NCBI RefSeq assembly: GCF_947623445.1
Contig: NC_135240.1
Location: 27,404,001-27,468,000, forward strand
Direction: 5' to 3'
DNA length: 64,000 nucleotides
Source: Clavelina lepadiformis
Taxonomy: Eukaryota > Chordata > Ascidiacea > Aplousobranchia > Clavelinidae
Each line of letters starts with the position of its first letter. Within the stretch, counting starts at the first letter, position 1. The position numbers and the translations under genes were made by a program. Below are positions 12,103-23,026 of this stretch, piece after piece. The notes below the pieces were generated by a model, which saw nothing but the letters and a program-made list of their open reading frames with translations, was not told where the DNA came from and made no database searches.

Positions 12103-14192
12103 CAGTGGTTCTTAACCTTTTTTCCCCCAGCGCCCCTTTTCAGAGGTTTCCATAGTCTGCCGCCCACCATAATGAAAGGGCTGTGTTAAAAATTATAAAT
12201 GTTTAGCGAAAAGACCGGCTTAATCACAAATCCGGTTGCCTTGTATTTGAGACAAGCGATATTATTTAATAAACAGAAATAATAAGAGAATGGTTGATAC
12301 ACAAAAATACACATTAATAAAGCAGGAAAAATGTATTTAATGACTACCTTGGGCCTGGTGATAACTTGCTTAACCAACTTAAGTATATCAGTTTCAATAT
12401 TTGATAAAAAGAGTCTCAGATCACCCCTTTTACATATTTGCAATCTATTTCTCTGCTTAGTTAAGAGTTGCAAGACCGAACTGAATCCCTTCTCTACCAG
12501 GTATGATGAAGGAAATGCTAACAGTAATACTTTGATTTTTTCCCAAAGATGAGGATATTTAACTTGTTCCTTTGGCCAGAAAGCTTCATAGCCAATCTGC
12601 TGGAACAACACTTTACCTTCAAAGTCATTTTGCAAGTCTATAAGTTCTTCAACTAGATTTGGATCAGCATTGTTTGCATCAGCCTGGAATGGATTTACAA
12701 CCCACTCTGGTATTTTTAATTCTTTGAGATCTTTAAATCTGATCAACAATTCTTCTTTCAATGCTTGAAGATGAGAGGAATAGCAGTCTAGATCAGTGTC
12801 TGATAAACATGAATCATCGGTTTGGTTTTCCTTTATGGCTTTTAGGCTAGGAAACTGATTTAAGTCTAGCCTTAGTAAACAATTTTTGTAGAAATCTAAT
12901 TTGCTAATAAATGCCATTATTATTCCCTTTGCTTTGATGAGACACATTTTGGTTCCTTGCAATTTAATGTTGACCTCATTTAATTTCTTGAAAATATCAG
13001 ACAAATAAGCAACGTCTGCTCTTCTGCTTTCCAAATCTGAACTCACTTTCTCATCCAATAATTGAAACTTAAAGAAATCAATAACAGAATCATAGAGGTC
13101 ATGAAAGCGTTGTAGACATTTTCCTTTTGAAAGTCACCGGACTTCTGTATGTAGCATGAGCCGTTCAAATTCTTCTTCATTTTCATGACAAAGCTGGCGA
13201 AATATGCGGTCATTCAATGGATGGGCTTTAATCTTATTCACTGCTCTGATAACAGCTTGCAGGGTACTATGCAATCTGCCACTGAGATGCTTTGCAGCTA
13301 AATGCTGTCTGTGAATGACACAGTGGAATGTAAATATGTCCGGAACTTCTCTTTTAAGATGTGCCAGGAATCCACGATGGCGTCCAGTCATTGATGGTGC
13401 TCCATCGGTTGCACATGCAATAACATTCGAAAGTGGAATTCCTTTCCGTTTAAAGAATTGTTCAACTGCCTTATAAACCGTTGAATCTTTAGTGTCGACC
13501 TCTAATAGTTCAGCAAACAGAAACTCCTCAATAACTTTATGACTGGCATTTATATAGCGCACATAAGCCATTAGCAAAGCTTCATTGTCGCGTAGTGTTG
13601 TCTCGTCAAGCTGTAAAGAAAATTGTGTTGTTTTGAGTTCATCACAAAGTTTATTTTCAATGTCAATTGCCATTTCATCAATTCTGGAAGACACAGTACT
13701 ATTGCTCAGTGGAATCGAAGGTGTTACATCTTTTTGAGTGGCCATCATAGTACTGTTGATTTCTTTCACAGCTGGTATAATAAGTTCTTCACCAATAGTG
13801 TGCGATTTTCCACGGGGCGTCAACAAAGCACATTTTAATGACTTCAAGCAGGTCACGGTTCACAAATCGTATAAATCATTATCACTCAGTCTTAAATCAT
13901 ATAATTTGAATAAACAACAATGCTGATTTGGACGTTACACCCTAAACTAGCCCAAGCAGAAGTTTAACTAACAGACTGACTGACTGACTACGTTTTGCAA
14001 ATCAATTAAGCGTTTTGCGAATCAATTAAGCATCAGACCAGACAATGCGCATTATTATTAATTTGCAGTGAGGTTAATATCGTTACACCTTCTGAATATA
14101 GCGCCCCCCATAGCGCCCCCTGAGTATTTCCGCCCCTCTAAAAATCAAAAACGCCCCCTGGGGGGCGGTAGCGCCCACGTTAAGAACCACTG
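12103..14192. mobile_element. Inner hAT element with transposase remnant
   Basis: This 2,090-bp element begins CAGTGGTTCTTAACC and ends GTTAAGAACCACTG. Its 8-bp duplication is gtgtagag (12095-12102 and 14193-14200). GCGCCCC-rich subterminal tracts follow both ends. It carries a degraded hAT transposase gene on the minus strand (separate entry). It is the youngest layer of the three, since it interrupts the middle element. Confidence 0.93.
12186..13856 (-). pseudogene. hAT transposase, N-terminally broken, one internal stop
   Basis: The two blocks 13134-13856 and 12186-13133 read in one frame, separated by a single TGA at about 13134-13136. In the related SCAND3/ZBED5/FAM200-type proteins the residue there is, from memory, a tryptophan in a TEVRWLSKG context, so one base change would explain the stop. 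Upstream block: LDETT and CATDGAPSMTG match the first acidic catalytic motifs of hAT transposases, followed by HCVIHRQHLA. Downstream block: the C-terminal hATC dimerisation motif is visible (SSYLVEKGFSSV...RNRL). Going upstream from 13856 the frame meets another stop and no BED zinc finger or ATG is found, so the N terminus is lost. It is not expected to make active transposase. Confidence 0.88.
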
Positions 14193-14683
14193 GTGTAGAG
14201 ACTATCAGTATAGCGTTTTTCAAAATGAGGTCAAAATTTAAACTTTTTAGGTCAAAATAAGGTCAAAATTTGCAAATTTTAAGGTCAAAATTTAAACTTT
14301 TTAGGTCAAAAAACTGGTTGCCCTAGTTATTAGTAGTCATTGGGAGCTATTACTTTTCAGCTAGAAGACCCATAAAAACATGTCAGCGAGGCGTACTTTG
14401 ACCACCTTTGCCATTGAGTATAGAATCTATACCTGAAAACAATGTCGGATTCTATGTCTAGTGTTACGTCATAAACGAAATGCTGGCCTAAATAAAGAAA
14501 AAAATAGACAGAAACGTTCATAAACGGTACTCTTGGTAGCCTTTACAATTTTTTTGGAATTTTTCAAATCGACTAGAAGAGCCACAAAAAAACATGCCAA
14601 AGAGCCGCATGTTGCAGTTTGCCCTCCCCTGTAATAGTCGCTCGATCGCTTGTAGCACAAGTCCAAGAATTAAGAGTTGATAA

Positions 14684-17097
14684 CACTAGTCAACACACAT
14701 TTTGGTGCCAAGAAAGTTTCAACGGTTTTAGGGTATTTTTATGTCGCTGAATCCAAAAATGGCATTAGTTTTTCCGAATTGGCTCTAGTTTTTGAGATAT
14801 TTCATATTTTTGTTTCAAAAAGTGTTAAAAATAAGCAAATTTTGACATAGGTAAAATTCTCTTTATACTACAACTTTGATGAGTCTACATCTGTCTTTTC
14901 AAGCATGTGCATACAGTATTCTTCTATTTCTGATGCGATATTGTTAAAGACGCAATCGTTAACACAGAGAGCCTTCTTTACGCGAATCATGTTTCATGTG
15001 AAAATCAAGCAAAAATTATAAAACTTAGGCGATGTTAGCAGTAAACAACAGATTTTTGTAACGCAAAAACAGGCGACGTCAAAGCACAAACACTACTTTT
15101 AGTAACGCTCAAAGTACATTTAGTAAGCTGTCAAAGCACGCTAATCAATCATATACCACTACTGTAATACAAAAAAATTAGTCGATGCTTATACATTTTC
15201 TTTTGTACGACTTTCTGGAATGTGATGCAGCCAAGCAGTCACGTTGGAGACTCCAACAGTAGTCGGCCATCATATGGGCATCCCACCTGCCCTGATACCT
15301 CTCTTCCATGACCTTAATGTCCTGGTGGAACCTTTCTCCCTACTCTTCACTTAGATCACCAAGGTTTGCAGGAAAACGATCTAAGTGGCTGAAGAGATAG
15401 TGAACCTTGATACTCATCTTCACACCTAAATCTTTCAACTTGGAAAGCATATCTTCCACCAATTCTTGGTAATTTTCAGCTTTTCGGTTACCAAGAAAGT
15501 TCTGTGTGACTAAAACAAACGATTGCCAAGCAGCAGACTCTGTGTCTGTCATGGACTGCACAAAACACACATCCTTTATGAGTTTGCGAATCTGAGGGCC
15601 ATCAAAAATGCCTGCTTTAAGCTTTTCGATGGTCAAAGCAGGAAATGTTCTGCAAATATAGTTGAAGCAATCCCCAGTTGCAGGCAAGGCTTTCACAAAT
15701 TGCTTCATCAAACCAAGTTTTATGTGCAGCGGTGGAATGATGATCTTCTTTCTAGCAACTAAAGGTTCATTTATGATGTTACCTTCACCTACTCTCATGG
15801 AATCTCTAGGTGGCCACCCTTTCTTCACCCAGTGATCAGTGCGCGCTCGGCTATCCCACAAGCAGATAAAACATGGATATTTTGTGTAGCCGCTTTGCTG
15901 GCCAAGCAAAAAATTTACCATCTTCAAGTCTACACAGATTAACCATTGGTGAGAGTCATAATCCAGTTTCTGTAATACCGTTTTAATGTTGTTGTACTCT
16001 TCTTTTAGTTTTGTTGAGTGGCCAATTGGGAGAGATGCATAACTGTTACCATTATGTAGCAATACACATTTCAAACTCCTTTTCGAACTGTCTTTGAATA
16101 AGCGCCACTCTTGAGGTCTATATTGTGGCACTCCCATTTTCAGCAGAAGCCCTTCGATGTCTTTGCAGTAAACAAGTTCATCTTGTTGGCTAAAATACGG
16201 ACGTAATTCTTTCTCTCTTGTATGGTAGAATGTTATTGAAGCTCCAGATCCAAGGCAGTTTTTGTCTTTGAGTCGGGATGCCAAAATTTCTGCTGCTTCT
16301 TTGGATAAGTTGAGATCCCTGATAAGATCGCTCAGCTCCTCCTGCTTGAATGGCTCTAGAATTAATGGACGGCTTTCGAACACACTTCCACTGCTGTCAC
16401 TTGCAGAGCTTTCTACCTTTTCATGAAACTCATCATTTTCCAAGGATGTGTCAGGTAAATCACTAAATTTAGGCACAGGTACTTCCTCCAATTGAGGCAC
16501 AGGTCGCCGAGCAGATTCTAAATTTGGGTAATTCCAAGTATTCTTCTTACGACGATTAAACCCCTTTAGGTCTAACAAACAGAAGTAGCAGTCATTAAAG
16601 TGGCTTTTTGGTTCTCTCCAGACCATCGGTACACCAAACTTGAGATTTTTAAGGGTACCTTTAGTCCACTTTCTCAAGCTTTCTACACATGCTTTGCAGA
16701 CAATATGAGGTGCCCATGGCTTGTCTTGGTCACCAAGCTTCACTTTAAAATACGAAAGATACACCTTCCTCACAAAATCGGTGATAGCTTTCCTTTGGTC
16801 TTTGAAGATATATTCCCCACAGATATAACAAAACTTGTCAGGATCATTGCGACAGCTTCTTCGTGATGAACTCATAACTCTTAAATACAACTGCGCAAAC
16901 CAATACGTAAAATTCAGTATCCATAAGTACGATTAACGATTTTTCTCTTGTCAAAAATAAAAAATATCGATATCTCAAAAACTAGAGCCAATTCAAAGAA
17001 ACGAATGTTATTTTCGGACTCAGCAGCCCAAAATTACCCAGAACCCATCAAAATATCTTTGGCACTCAAAAAAAAATTTTTTTTTGTTGGCCAGTGT
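14684..17097. mobile_element. CACTA-like DNA transposon with long imperfect TIRs
   Basis: The left end CACTAGTCAAC and right end GTTGGCCAGTG are near-inverses. Inverse similarity continues inward for about 130 bp, with a shared core AATTGGCTCTAGTTTTTGAG. The 3-bp sequence taa flanks both sides (14681-14683, 17098-17100). CACTR termini with short target duplications are typical of the CACTA/Mirage/Chapaev group; that assignment is inference from the ends, not from a recognised transposase domain. The single gene inside is described separately. The element lies between the nested hAT block and the GTPase gene and may have displaced upstream promoter sequence of the latter. Confidence 0.7.
15178..16875 (-). 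pseudogene. Element-encoded zinc-cluster protein with one internal stop
   Basis: From ATG at 16875 the frame runs 511 residues to a TAG at 15340-15342, then stays open for 53 more residues to TAA at 15178-15180. The read-through part is clearly coding: after SEE it continues GERFHQDI and a Trp-rich tail. I infer a former CAG (Gln) codon, one base away. Visible features: N-terminal CYICGEY (C16, C19) and CKAC pairs, a third pair CYFC with a basic run, an acidic Ser-rich linker, then a conserved core with PCFICLWDSRA, PPLHIKLGLMK and a final FSHLDRFPANLGDLSEE. I recall similar hypothetical proteins in multiple copies in cnidarian and arthropod genomes. The PPLHIKLGLMK and C-x-x-C-x-W motifs recall CACTA-type transposases, but I cannot place catalytic residues. 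Only one defect is seen, so the copy is young. Confidence 0.7.
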
Positions 17098-17365
17098 AAT
17101 TAAACAGAGATCTCAATTCTCTTTGAGAAAAGTTGAACAAAAATGGGTGCCAGTTATAAAGTGGAATATCACTTAATTATTTGTGAGAGAAACTATTTGT
17201 TACAGGGGCAGCATTGTATGCGGATTAAACAGAGTTAATGTTACCGCTAAGAAAGATCAAATACATAAGAATTCATGTAATCAAAATCAATTACCACAAA
17301 ACCAATTTTAAATTTTATCAATTTAATCTGCGCAGGTGTCGCTGTACGTGCTCATAAGCTTACCC

Positions 17366-20300
17366 ATGGCCTTGGTTAATATAATAGAGTCAGAGGAAGG
17401 CAAACCTATTCAAGTGAAAGTGGACGCACTGAAGGAAGTTTTATGTCATCCAGATGCAGCTAATATACCGGTGGCGATTTATTCAATTGCTGGACCTTAT
17501 GGAACTGGGAAGTCGTTCCTCTTGAATTGTTTTCTGCATTTACTACATCAGCAGTCTGTACGTGATAGTTACTTACTGTAATTTGCTGTGTACCGCAACC
17601 TTTTTCATTCGAGACGCAATTATAAACTTTTAAAATTCGGTGGCACATTTGTAACTTAAAAATAAAAGCTATATATAGCCACAAAAAAAATGTAGGTTGT
17701 GCAACGAAAATTGCTTGCGTGAAGATTCCAGTTTTACCTGTGCGTTGTGCAGACTGCGTTCACACAGGGAAGTGTTCGCTGCGAAAATTCGTTCTTTTGT
17801 TTTTTATTTTCGTCCCCAAGTAGTGAAGTCTGTGTAAGGATGCAAACAATGATATATGAGGATGATCACATAAGGATACATGCTTAACACGTCGTGTTCC
17901 GAGCTGCCGGTTGTCGAGTATTGCTTTTAGCTACTAACATTTTTAAGATTTTTTAAAGAAATCTTTAATTTGCTTTGACAACTTTCTCCTTTGCTTTTAA
18001 TAGATTTCGTCGGAAGACGCGGTCAACGTAACAAACCAAAGACTAAAGAACGTCTTCTCAACTGGCGACGGTTTGAATGCTACCACGAAAGGAATTTACA
18101 TCACAAAGCAACCATACGTCGTAAAAACCGGAAACGAAAAATGCCCACATGTGAGTTAAATTCAAAAATTAACATCTTGTGACGTCTTAATGAAAACAAT
18201 TATAATTGCTACCGTTAGACCAACTCTTTGGCGACTCGTAGTGAACACGCGTTTTAGTAAAAGAGTTTCGCCGAGATTGATGACATCACTTCAAGTTATT
18301 TGAATTATTTGAATTATTTGAAATAACTGAAGTCGATAAAACGAGCTCTCGCTTTAATTGATCGTTGTAACGTTAAAATCTTGAAAGCCGGCCGACAAGT
18401 AATTTCCACAATCGGCCCACACGTAGTGATTATTTTAGCTGTAGAAGAATCTCCCCAAAAAAGTGTGCTTTAATTAATTAATTATTGATAAGATTTATAA
18501 AAGAAAACAAGAGTTTTGAAACAGGTTGCTTTATTCCTGATGGACACCCAAGGCCTGTTCGACTTCACCCATGACACCGGGAGCAGTGGAGTAATTGCGG
18601 GCTTGAGCATGCTGATGAGCTCCATCCAGTTCATCAATGTTCAAAACAAAATTGATGGACACAGCATTCAATACATTTGCGTGGGTTGTTTTCAGTGAAA
18701 ATTAACAATGTTTGTTCACATCATCGCGTGTAAATATTATCTCTTAATATTCTGATGTGTTGCAACTCGCCGCCTCATTTTATTTTTAAGGCTACAAATA
18801 CTTAATGTAAATGCATCCAGGTAATTTTGTAATGTATTGCCAACTTACTAGAAATTTGCGGAATCGGCGATGCCCAGCGATTGGATCAAAGAAAAAGGAT
18901 ATTCGTTGTTTCAGGTAAGAATTTTATAAACAACTTCACGTAATAACTAGACTAATATTATAACTCGAATTATAAGATAAACTCCCTTGAAGATGCTACT
19001 TAGCACAGTGCAGAATCCTTAACACATCATTGCATTGAAACGCAGCGAATGTTTTTCCTCGTACGAGATTGGAAGAAGCCAGCTTACCCCGTTGGTGTTG
19101 AAGGAGGGAAAAAATATTTAGATCATGTACTAACGAGGCAAAAATCTGACGAACACCAAGATCTCGTTGATTTTCTCAAAAGCCACTTTGACGGTGGACT
19201 TATGTGCTCCTTGCTGCCACCGCCCGGTGATATTATCGAAAAATATACCGGTGGAGAGCAGCTTTGCTTAATCAAAGGTAATCTACTGCACTGTAGTTGA
19301 TAGTTGGTTGTATGAAGACCTCGTTTTAGCAAGGTTTTTCGTTTGCAGATGTGGATGAGGAACTTATGACTACTGTGAAGAATTTATTTAAAAGTTATTT
19401 CTTACCAAATAATATTTTACCCCGGAGACTGGGCAACAGCATTTACAGTGGTGAAGAATTGTGCGAGCTTTTGATTGACTTCGCAAACAGCGTTAACACT
19501 GGTAAAGCGCCTCTCGCGGAAAGTTACTTGCAAGCACGTATGTGTAGCCTGGATATAAACCTAATCTACTTTTGCAAAAATCTTTTGTGGTTTGATCGCT
19601 TACATTTCGTCGAAAGATAATTAATTAAAATAAAACGATCCTAGTAATTAATTGCGTCATAATTTTTCAAAAAGTTTTTCAATTGAGTCTCGATATTTTT
19701 TGGGTTAGAATGCAAATAATTTACGGGATGATTGTATGATCTTTGCTTTGTGTATTTTAGTGCGGTCATAACATGCAAATGAGAGAAAAGATTCTTCTCC
19801 CTTGTTTAGTGCATTACTGGAGACAAATGAGCGACACAATAAAGGTAAGAAAGGACGAGATGAAAAAATGACTACTTGTGCACATTTTCACTTCTCTCTT
19901 TTCCAGTCGCTCCGCGGCACCGAATTTGAACCTTACTGGAAGATAATAACACAATCTGAGTTGAATGAATTCCACCTTAAGTTTGAGGCAAGTGCTTTGA
20001 AAAAGTACAGTGAGATGGAAAAACCAGGAAACAAAAGTTTTCAGGAAAGATGGAAAAAAAAACTAGAAACATTTTTACAGCAACTTTTGAAGGAAATGAA
20101 GGTCTGTTAAAAATATAGGCTGACGTGACTAATGCTTTCAGTCAAGGCTAGTTATAGGACTGTATTGTATGATTTTCAAGACACAAACTTAAAACGCTTA
20201 TTCTGCATTTGCTCAAAATGTGTTGCTTTTTCTGACCAGTGTTTTAAAAATCGTGCTGAATATCAGAATATATGGAAGTTACATTGTTCAATTGTTTCAG

Positions 20301-21033
20301 GACGATATCGAGGCCAGAAAAACTTACGTCAACATAATTAATGGCTTTGCCGCAAAACTGAACGAGGTAAGAAAAGCTGAGCTCGGTCTAAAGCTATTTA
20401 ACATCAAAACGTGTACATACCAGGTCAAAGTGTTTAATAAAAGCTTTGAAAGTAACAAACTAAAATAAATTAATACATAAATCATTTCAATTTTTGTGCA
20501 TAAAAGGTTTGACCAATAATGCAACAGTTTTTCAATTACCGCTGTAGGGCGTATCACTTAAAAGCAACAAAAAAATAGACGAAATAGCAAAAGAAGCTGT
20601 AAAAACAACAATTGACGACATAAAGGCAAAAATACCAGAAAGGTTCCATCGACGATTCCTCCAACAATTACTGGATGACCTCAAAATGATCCACACACAG
20701 GTTGCGAAGAAAAATCGACGCAATCGAATAATATTGGCCGCTGGGGTGACTGGCATTGTAGGCGCTGCTCTTACTGCAGCGATTATGTTTATACCTCCAG
20801 TACTTGCTCTGGCTGTTGCGGCGGAGGCGTCCACAGCTGGCATCATAAGTGGGTGGATTGCAGGAGCCGGAGCTGGAGGAATGTTTATGGGAGCAACCGT
20901 TTCATCGATCGCAACTGCATTTGAAGAACAAGCTGCTATTGAAGACGAGGTCGATCAGGACAGCTTGGAAAATAAAAACATGTTCATCACTCTCTCCGAT
21001 GGCTCCACCGAAATTTCTATACCGCGAGAATGA
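17366..21033 (+). CDS. Atlastin/GBP-type dynamin-like GTPase
   Basis: Probably a membrane-anchored large GTPase acting at the ER or a related membrane. Ten exons: 17366-17557, 18004-18150, 18525-18680, 18852-18914, 19046-19277, 19349-19537, 19810-19844, 19907-20101, 20301-20366 and 20548-21033 (586 residues, atlastins about 550). P-loop GPYGTGKS is at 43-50. Switch I ATTKGIYI has the TKGI form seen in GBPs. DTQG (120-123) and VRDW (192-195) are the atlastin forms. A helical middle domain follows. Two hydrophobic Ala/Gly-rich segments (about 486-515 and 522-550) resemble the atlastin membrane hairpin, then a short acidic tail. The exon 6 to 7 join uses strong consensus sites but yields a sequence some 15 residues shorter than expected; an in-phase upstream start for exon 7 at 19761 is open but lacks a matching GT donor. 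A 3' splice-like AG lies at 17334-17335. Poly(A) signal candidate: 21519-21524. Confidence 0.88.
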
Positions 21034-21650
21034 GAATGAACAACGATTAGTTTGAAACCATAAAAGGTTTGAAGTTTTTGTTTCGTAAGTTGTAAAATTT
21101 GTGCATATTTGTGGCCCATGTGGTCGCGCGTGCCATGAAATATTGTGCCTTTTTCCTGGTATTCGTGCTTTGCTTGAATTTGCAAGAGACTCTTCTTTTA
21201 AGTAGACGCTATTTCACCAATCAAATTAATAGGTTTAAAAATTATGCACTATGTCATTATGACGTAATTGAAATCCTTGATTCATTTACATTCAAAAAAG
21301 TTAACGCGATGAGCGATCGAGCAACAACATATTTGTCATAAGCAGATGCATAAAAAGTATTGTACAGTATACGCTTTGCCCAATGTGCAGTTGAGGTTCA
21401 TTTGATTGCTAACACAATATTTCATCACAAAAAGTGAGTTGTGGTCACGCGTAGGTTAATTCACCTTCTTTGGTGGAGCTGCATAACCCAATGTAGGCTA
21501 TATCTACTCATGTTTACCAATAAAGTATTTGTGAGAAAGTAACTTGAGTGAGTTATTGGATAACAGGAACAAGTCGAGAAATATTATATCAAACAACTTT
21601 TGCAAGAAACACAGATAATAACCGCACTATGATAGGCCTATAGCCCAACG

Positions 21651-21944
21651 AGGGCTGGCCTTAGTCCAATGCGAGCGATGCGACTGCGTTGAGCCCAGCG
21701 CAGGTAGGCACCAAATAAAAAAAAAAACAATTTAGCTTTTATTTTGAGCAAATCACAGTTTTTTCTCAACCTGTTCTCGAAAGAGAATGTTTTGATGAGA
21801 AAAGTCACGAAGCATAACCTTTGATGGGAGTTGATATTTGTTTTACTTTGCTACTATTAATTATTGAATTAAGTCATCTACAATCGGCAAGAGGCCCCGT
21901 CATCAGCTCTTGAATTTGGCCCCGCGCTCGCTAAGGCCGGCCCT
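21651..21944. repeat. Palindrome-ended repeat, probable hAT MITE
   Basis: The left end AGGGCTGGCCTTAG and right end CTAAGGCCGGCCCT are inverse repeats with one mismatch, 294 bp apart. A GCGAGCG-type motif follows both ends. An A-rich run occurs at about 21717-21732. I find no clean 8-bp duplication at the borders, so the element may be old or rearranged at one end. Confidence 0.65.
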
Positions 21945-22372
21945 ACCTATAATCTTTACTTAGAGTAAGTAAGTAAGTTAAGTTGTAGATCTACGCAATT
22001 TACAATACCTCTGTGTAAGGCATTTGGGTGGGTTTATTCTTGTGAAGACCATTTGGCCTTAAATGACGTTACAACTAGCTGAGCTGTAATTTTGTTCAAA
22101 CAAAACGACCAGGTCTTCCATTGTCTTGATTTGCCCGATTTTTACCTTCCACGGCGGTAAAACAAATTTTTAAGTGTTTTTTCTTTGTATGTTGGTGTAT
22201 TATTTTAATTGTTTCCTTGGATAAAAAGTTTAGGTCTTTGTATCCGCTGTTTTACACATTGGCGACCGCAGAAGTTAACGATACCTCAAAATAAAACCAA
22301 TACTGTATAATCAAGTTCACCTGAGTTTTGCTGCAGTGTAAAAGTTTGTGGTTGAGGTGCTCTACATAAGTG

Positions 22373-22561
22373 ATGTCATTGATCAATAAAATTTTATTCA
22401 TAATCAAATTCATGACCAACCCGATAGCGTTCGTTCAAGCTGCAGTTTCGACACTCGAAGGTGCTAAACTGTTCTTGCAACCACCAGGGCAGACCGTTTA
22501 CAACGCTTGTATCTGTTTGATTGCCCTTGTGATCAACGCCATATTTGGACAAGATAACTAA
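22373..22561 (+). CDS. Possible 62-residue membrane microprotein
   Basis: An ATG-started frame encodes a hydrophobic start (SLINKILFIIKF), a central LEGAKLFLQPPGQ segment and a second hydrophobic stretch before FGQDN. A CAG acceptor-like site lies at about 22335, upstream of the ATG. No homolog is recognised and the frame could occur by chance. It is listed only because it is the best open frame in 2 kb of sequence between two real genes. Confidence 0.2.
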   Translation: MSLINKILFIIKFMTNPIAFVQAAVSTLEGAKLFLQPPGQTVYNACICLIALVINAIFGQDN

Positions 22562-23026
22562 AACTGAAGAGTCAGGGCAGCTAATGAAAAATACACGCAA
22601 ACAACCTCGATGAATGAGTTTCGAAAGATGAGGGATCGTTGCTGAGTTCATGTTGTGAAGAGACTTTTTTCAGTCCGAGGATAAAGATTCCGATTGCAAA
22701 CTTGGGGTACAGAAGCTTCAACAGGTTTCGAAACTTGCGTGGTTTAATCATAGTCGCTACATATTTGTAAGGATTACGGTTTAATTGGGACTGCAACTTT
22801 TCGGGTCGTATTTAAAATATTTTCTATGGCTCATTCGAACTTATAGTTCTAAACAAATGACATCGAAAAAATAACAATGCAAAGTTTTGCAAAACTAACA
22901 AAATAAGTATTCAAGGTGCAAATCAAAATGCAGGAAAAATAAATGACAATATTGGCACAAAATAAATTTAATTGTTTCACGATAAGGAAGTCATATCTTT
23001 ACTAATAGAAGAAATAAACCAGACAG

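Larger units (their letters stand above)
11624..14325. mobile_element. Middle hAT-like element of the triple nest
   Basis: Its ends are TAGGGCAACCA and TGGTTGCCCTA, exact inverses over 11 bp. The flanking 8-bp duplication is gttattag (11616-11623 and 14326-14333). Without the inner insertion it is about 0.6 kb. Both arms are full of AGGTCAAAA / GGTCAAAATT motifs, in the same direct orientation on the two sides. No ORF belongs to this layer. Confidence 0.88.
11517..14631. mobile_element. Outer hAT element of a triple nest
   Basis: The left end CAGGGGTGGGCAAACT pairs with the right end AGTTTGCCCTCCCCTG (one mismatch). The element is flanked by a perfect 8-bp duplication, taatagtc (11509-11516 and 14632-14639). 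Once the insertion at 11624-14325 and its duplicated target are removed, about 0.4 kb of the outer element remains, with GAGCCGC-type subterminal motifs and no coding capacity. It therefore looks like a non-autonomous copy. Confidence 0.92.
21034..23026. other. Spacer between GTPase and C7orf25 homolog
   Basis: The genes converge here. It holds the likely 3' UTR of the GTPase to about 21.54 kb, the inverted-repeat element at 21651-21944 and the doubtful microprotein at 22373-22561. No other gene is seen. Confidence 0.4.

Noticed and set aside
12331..12552. Plus-strand frame inside the inner hAT element
   Set aside because: Antisense of the transposase C-terminal region.
15523..16866. Plus-strand frames inside the CACTA-like element
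   Set aside because: Shadows of the long minus-strand frame, without starts or motifs of their own.
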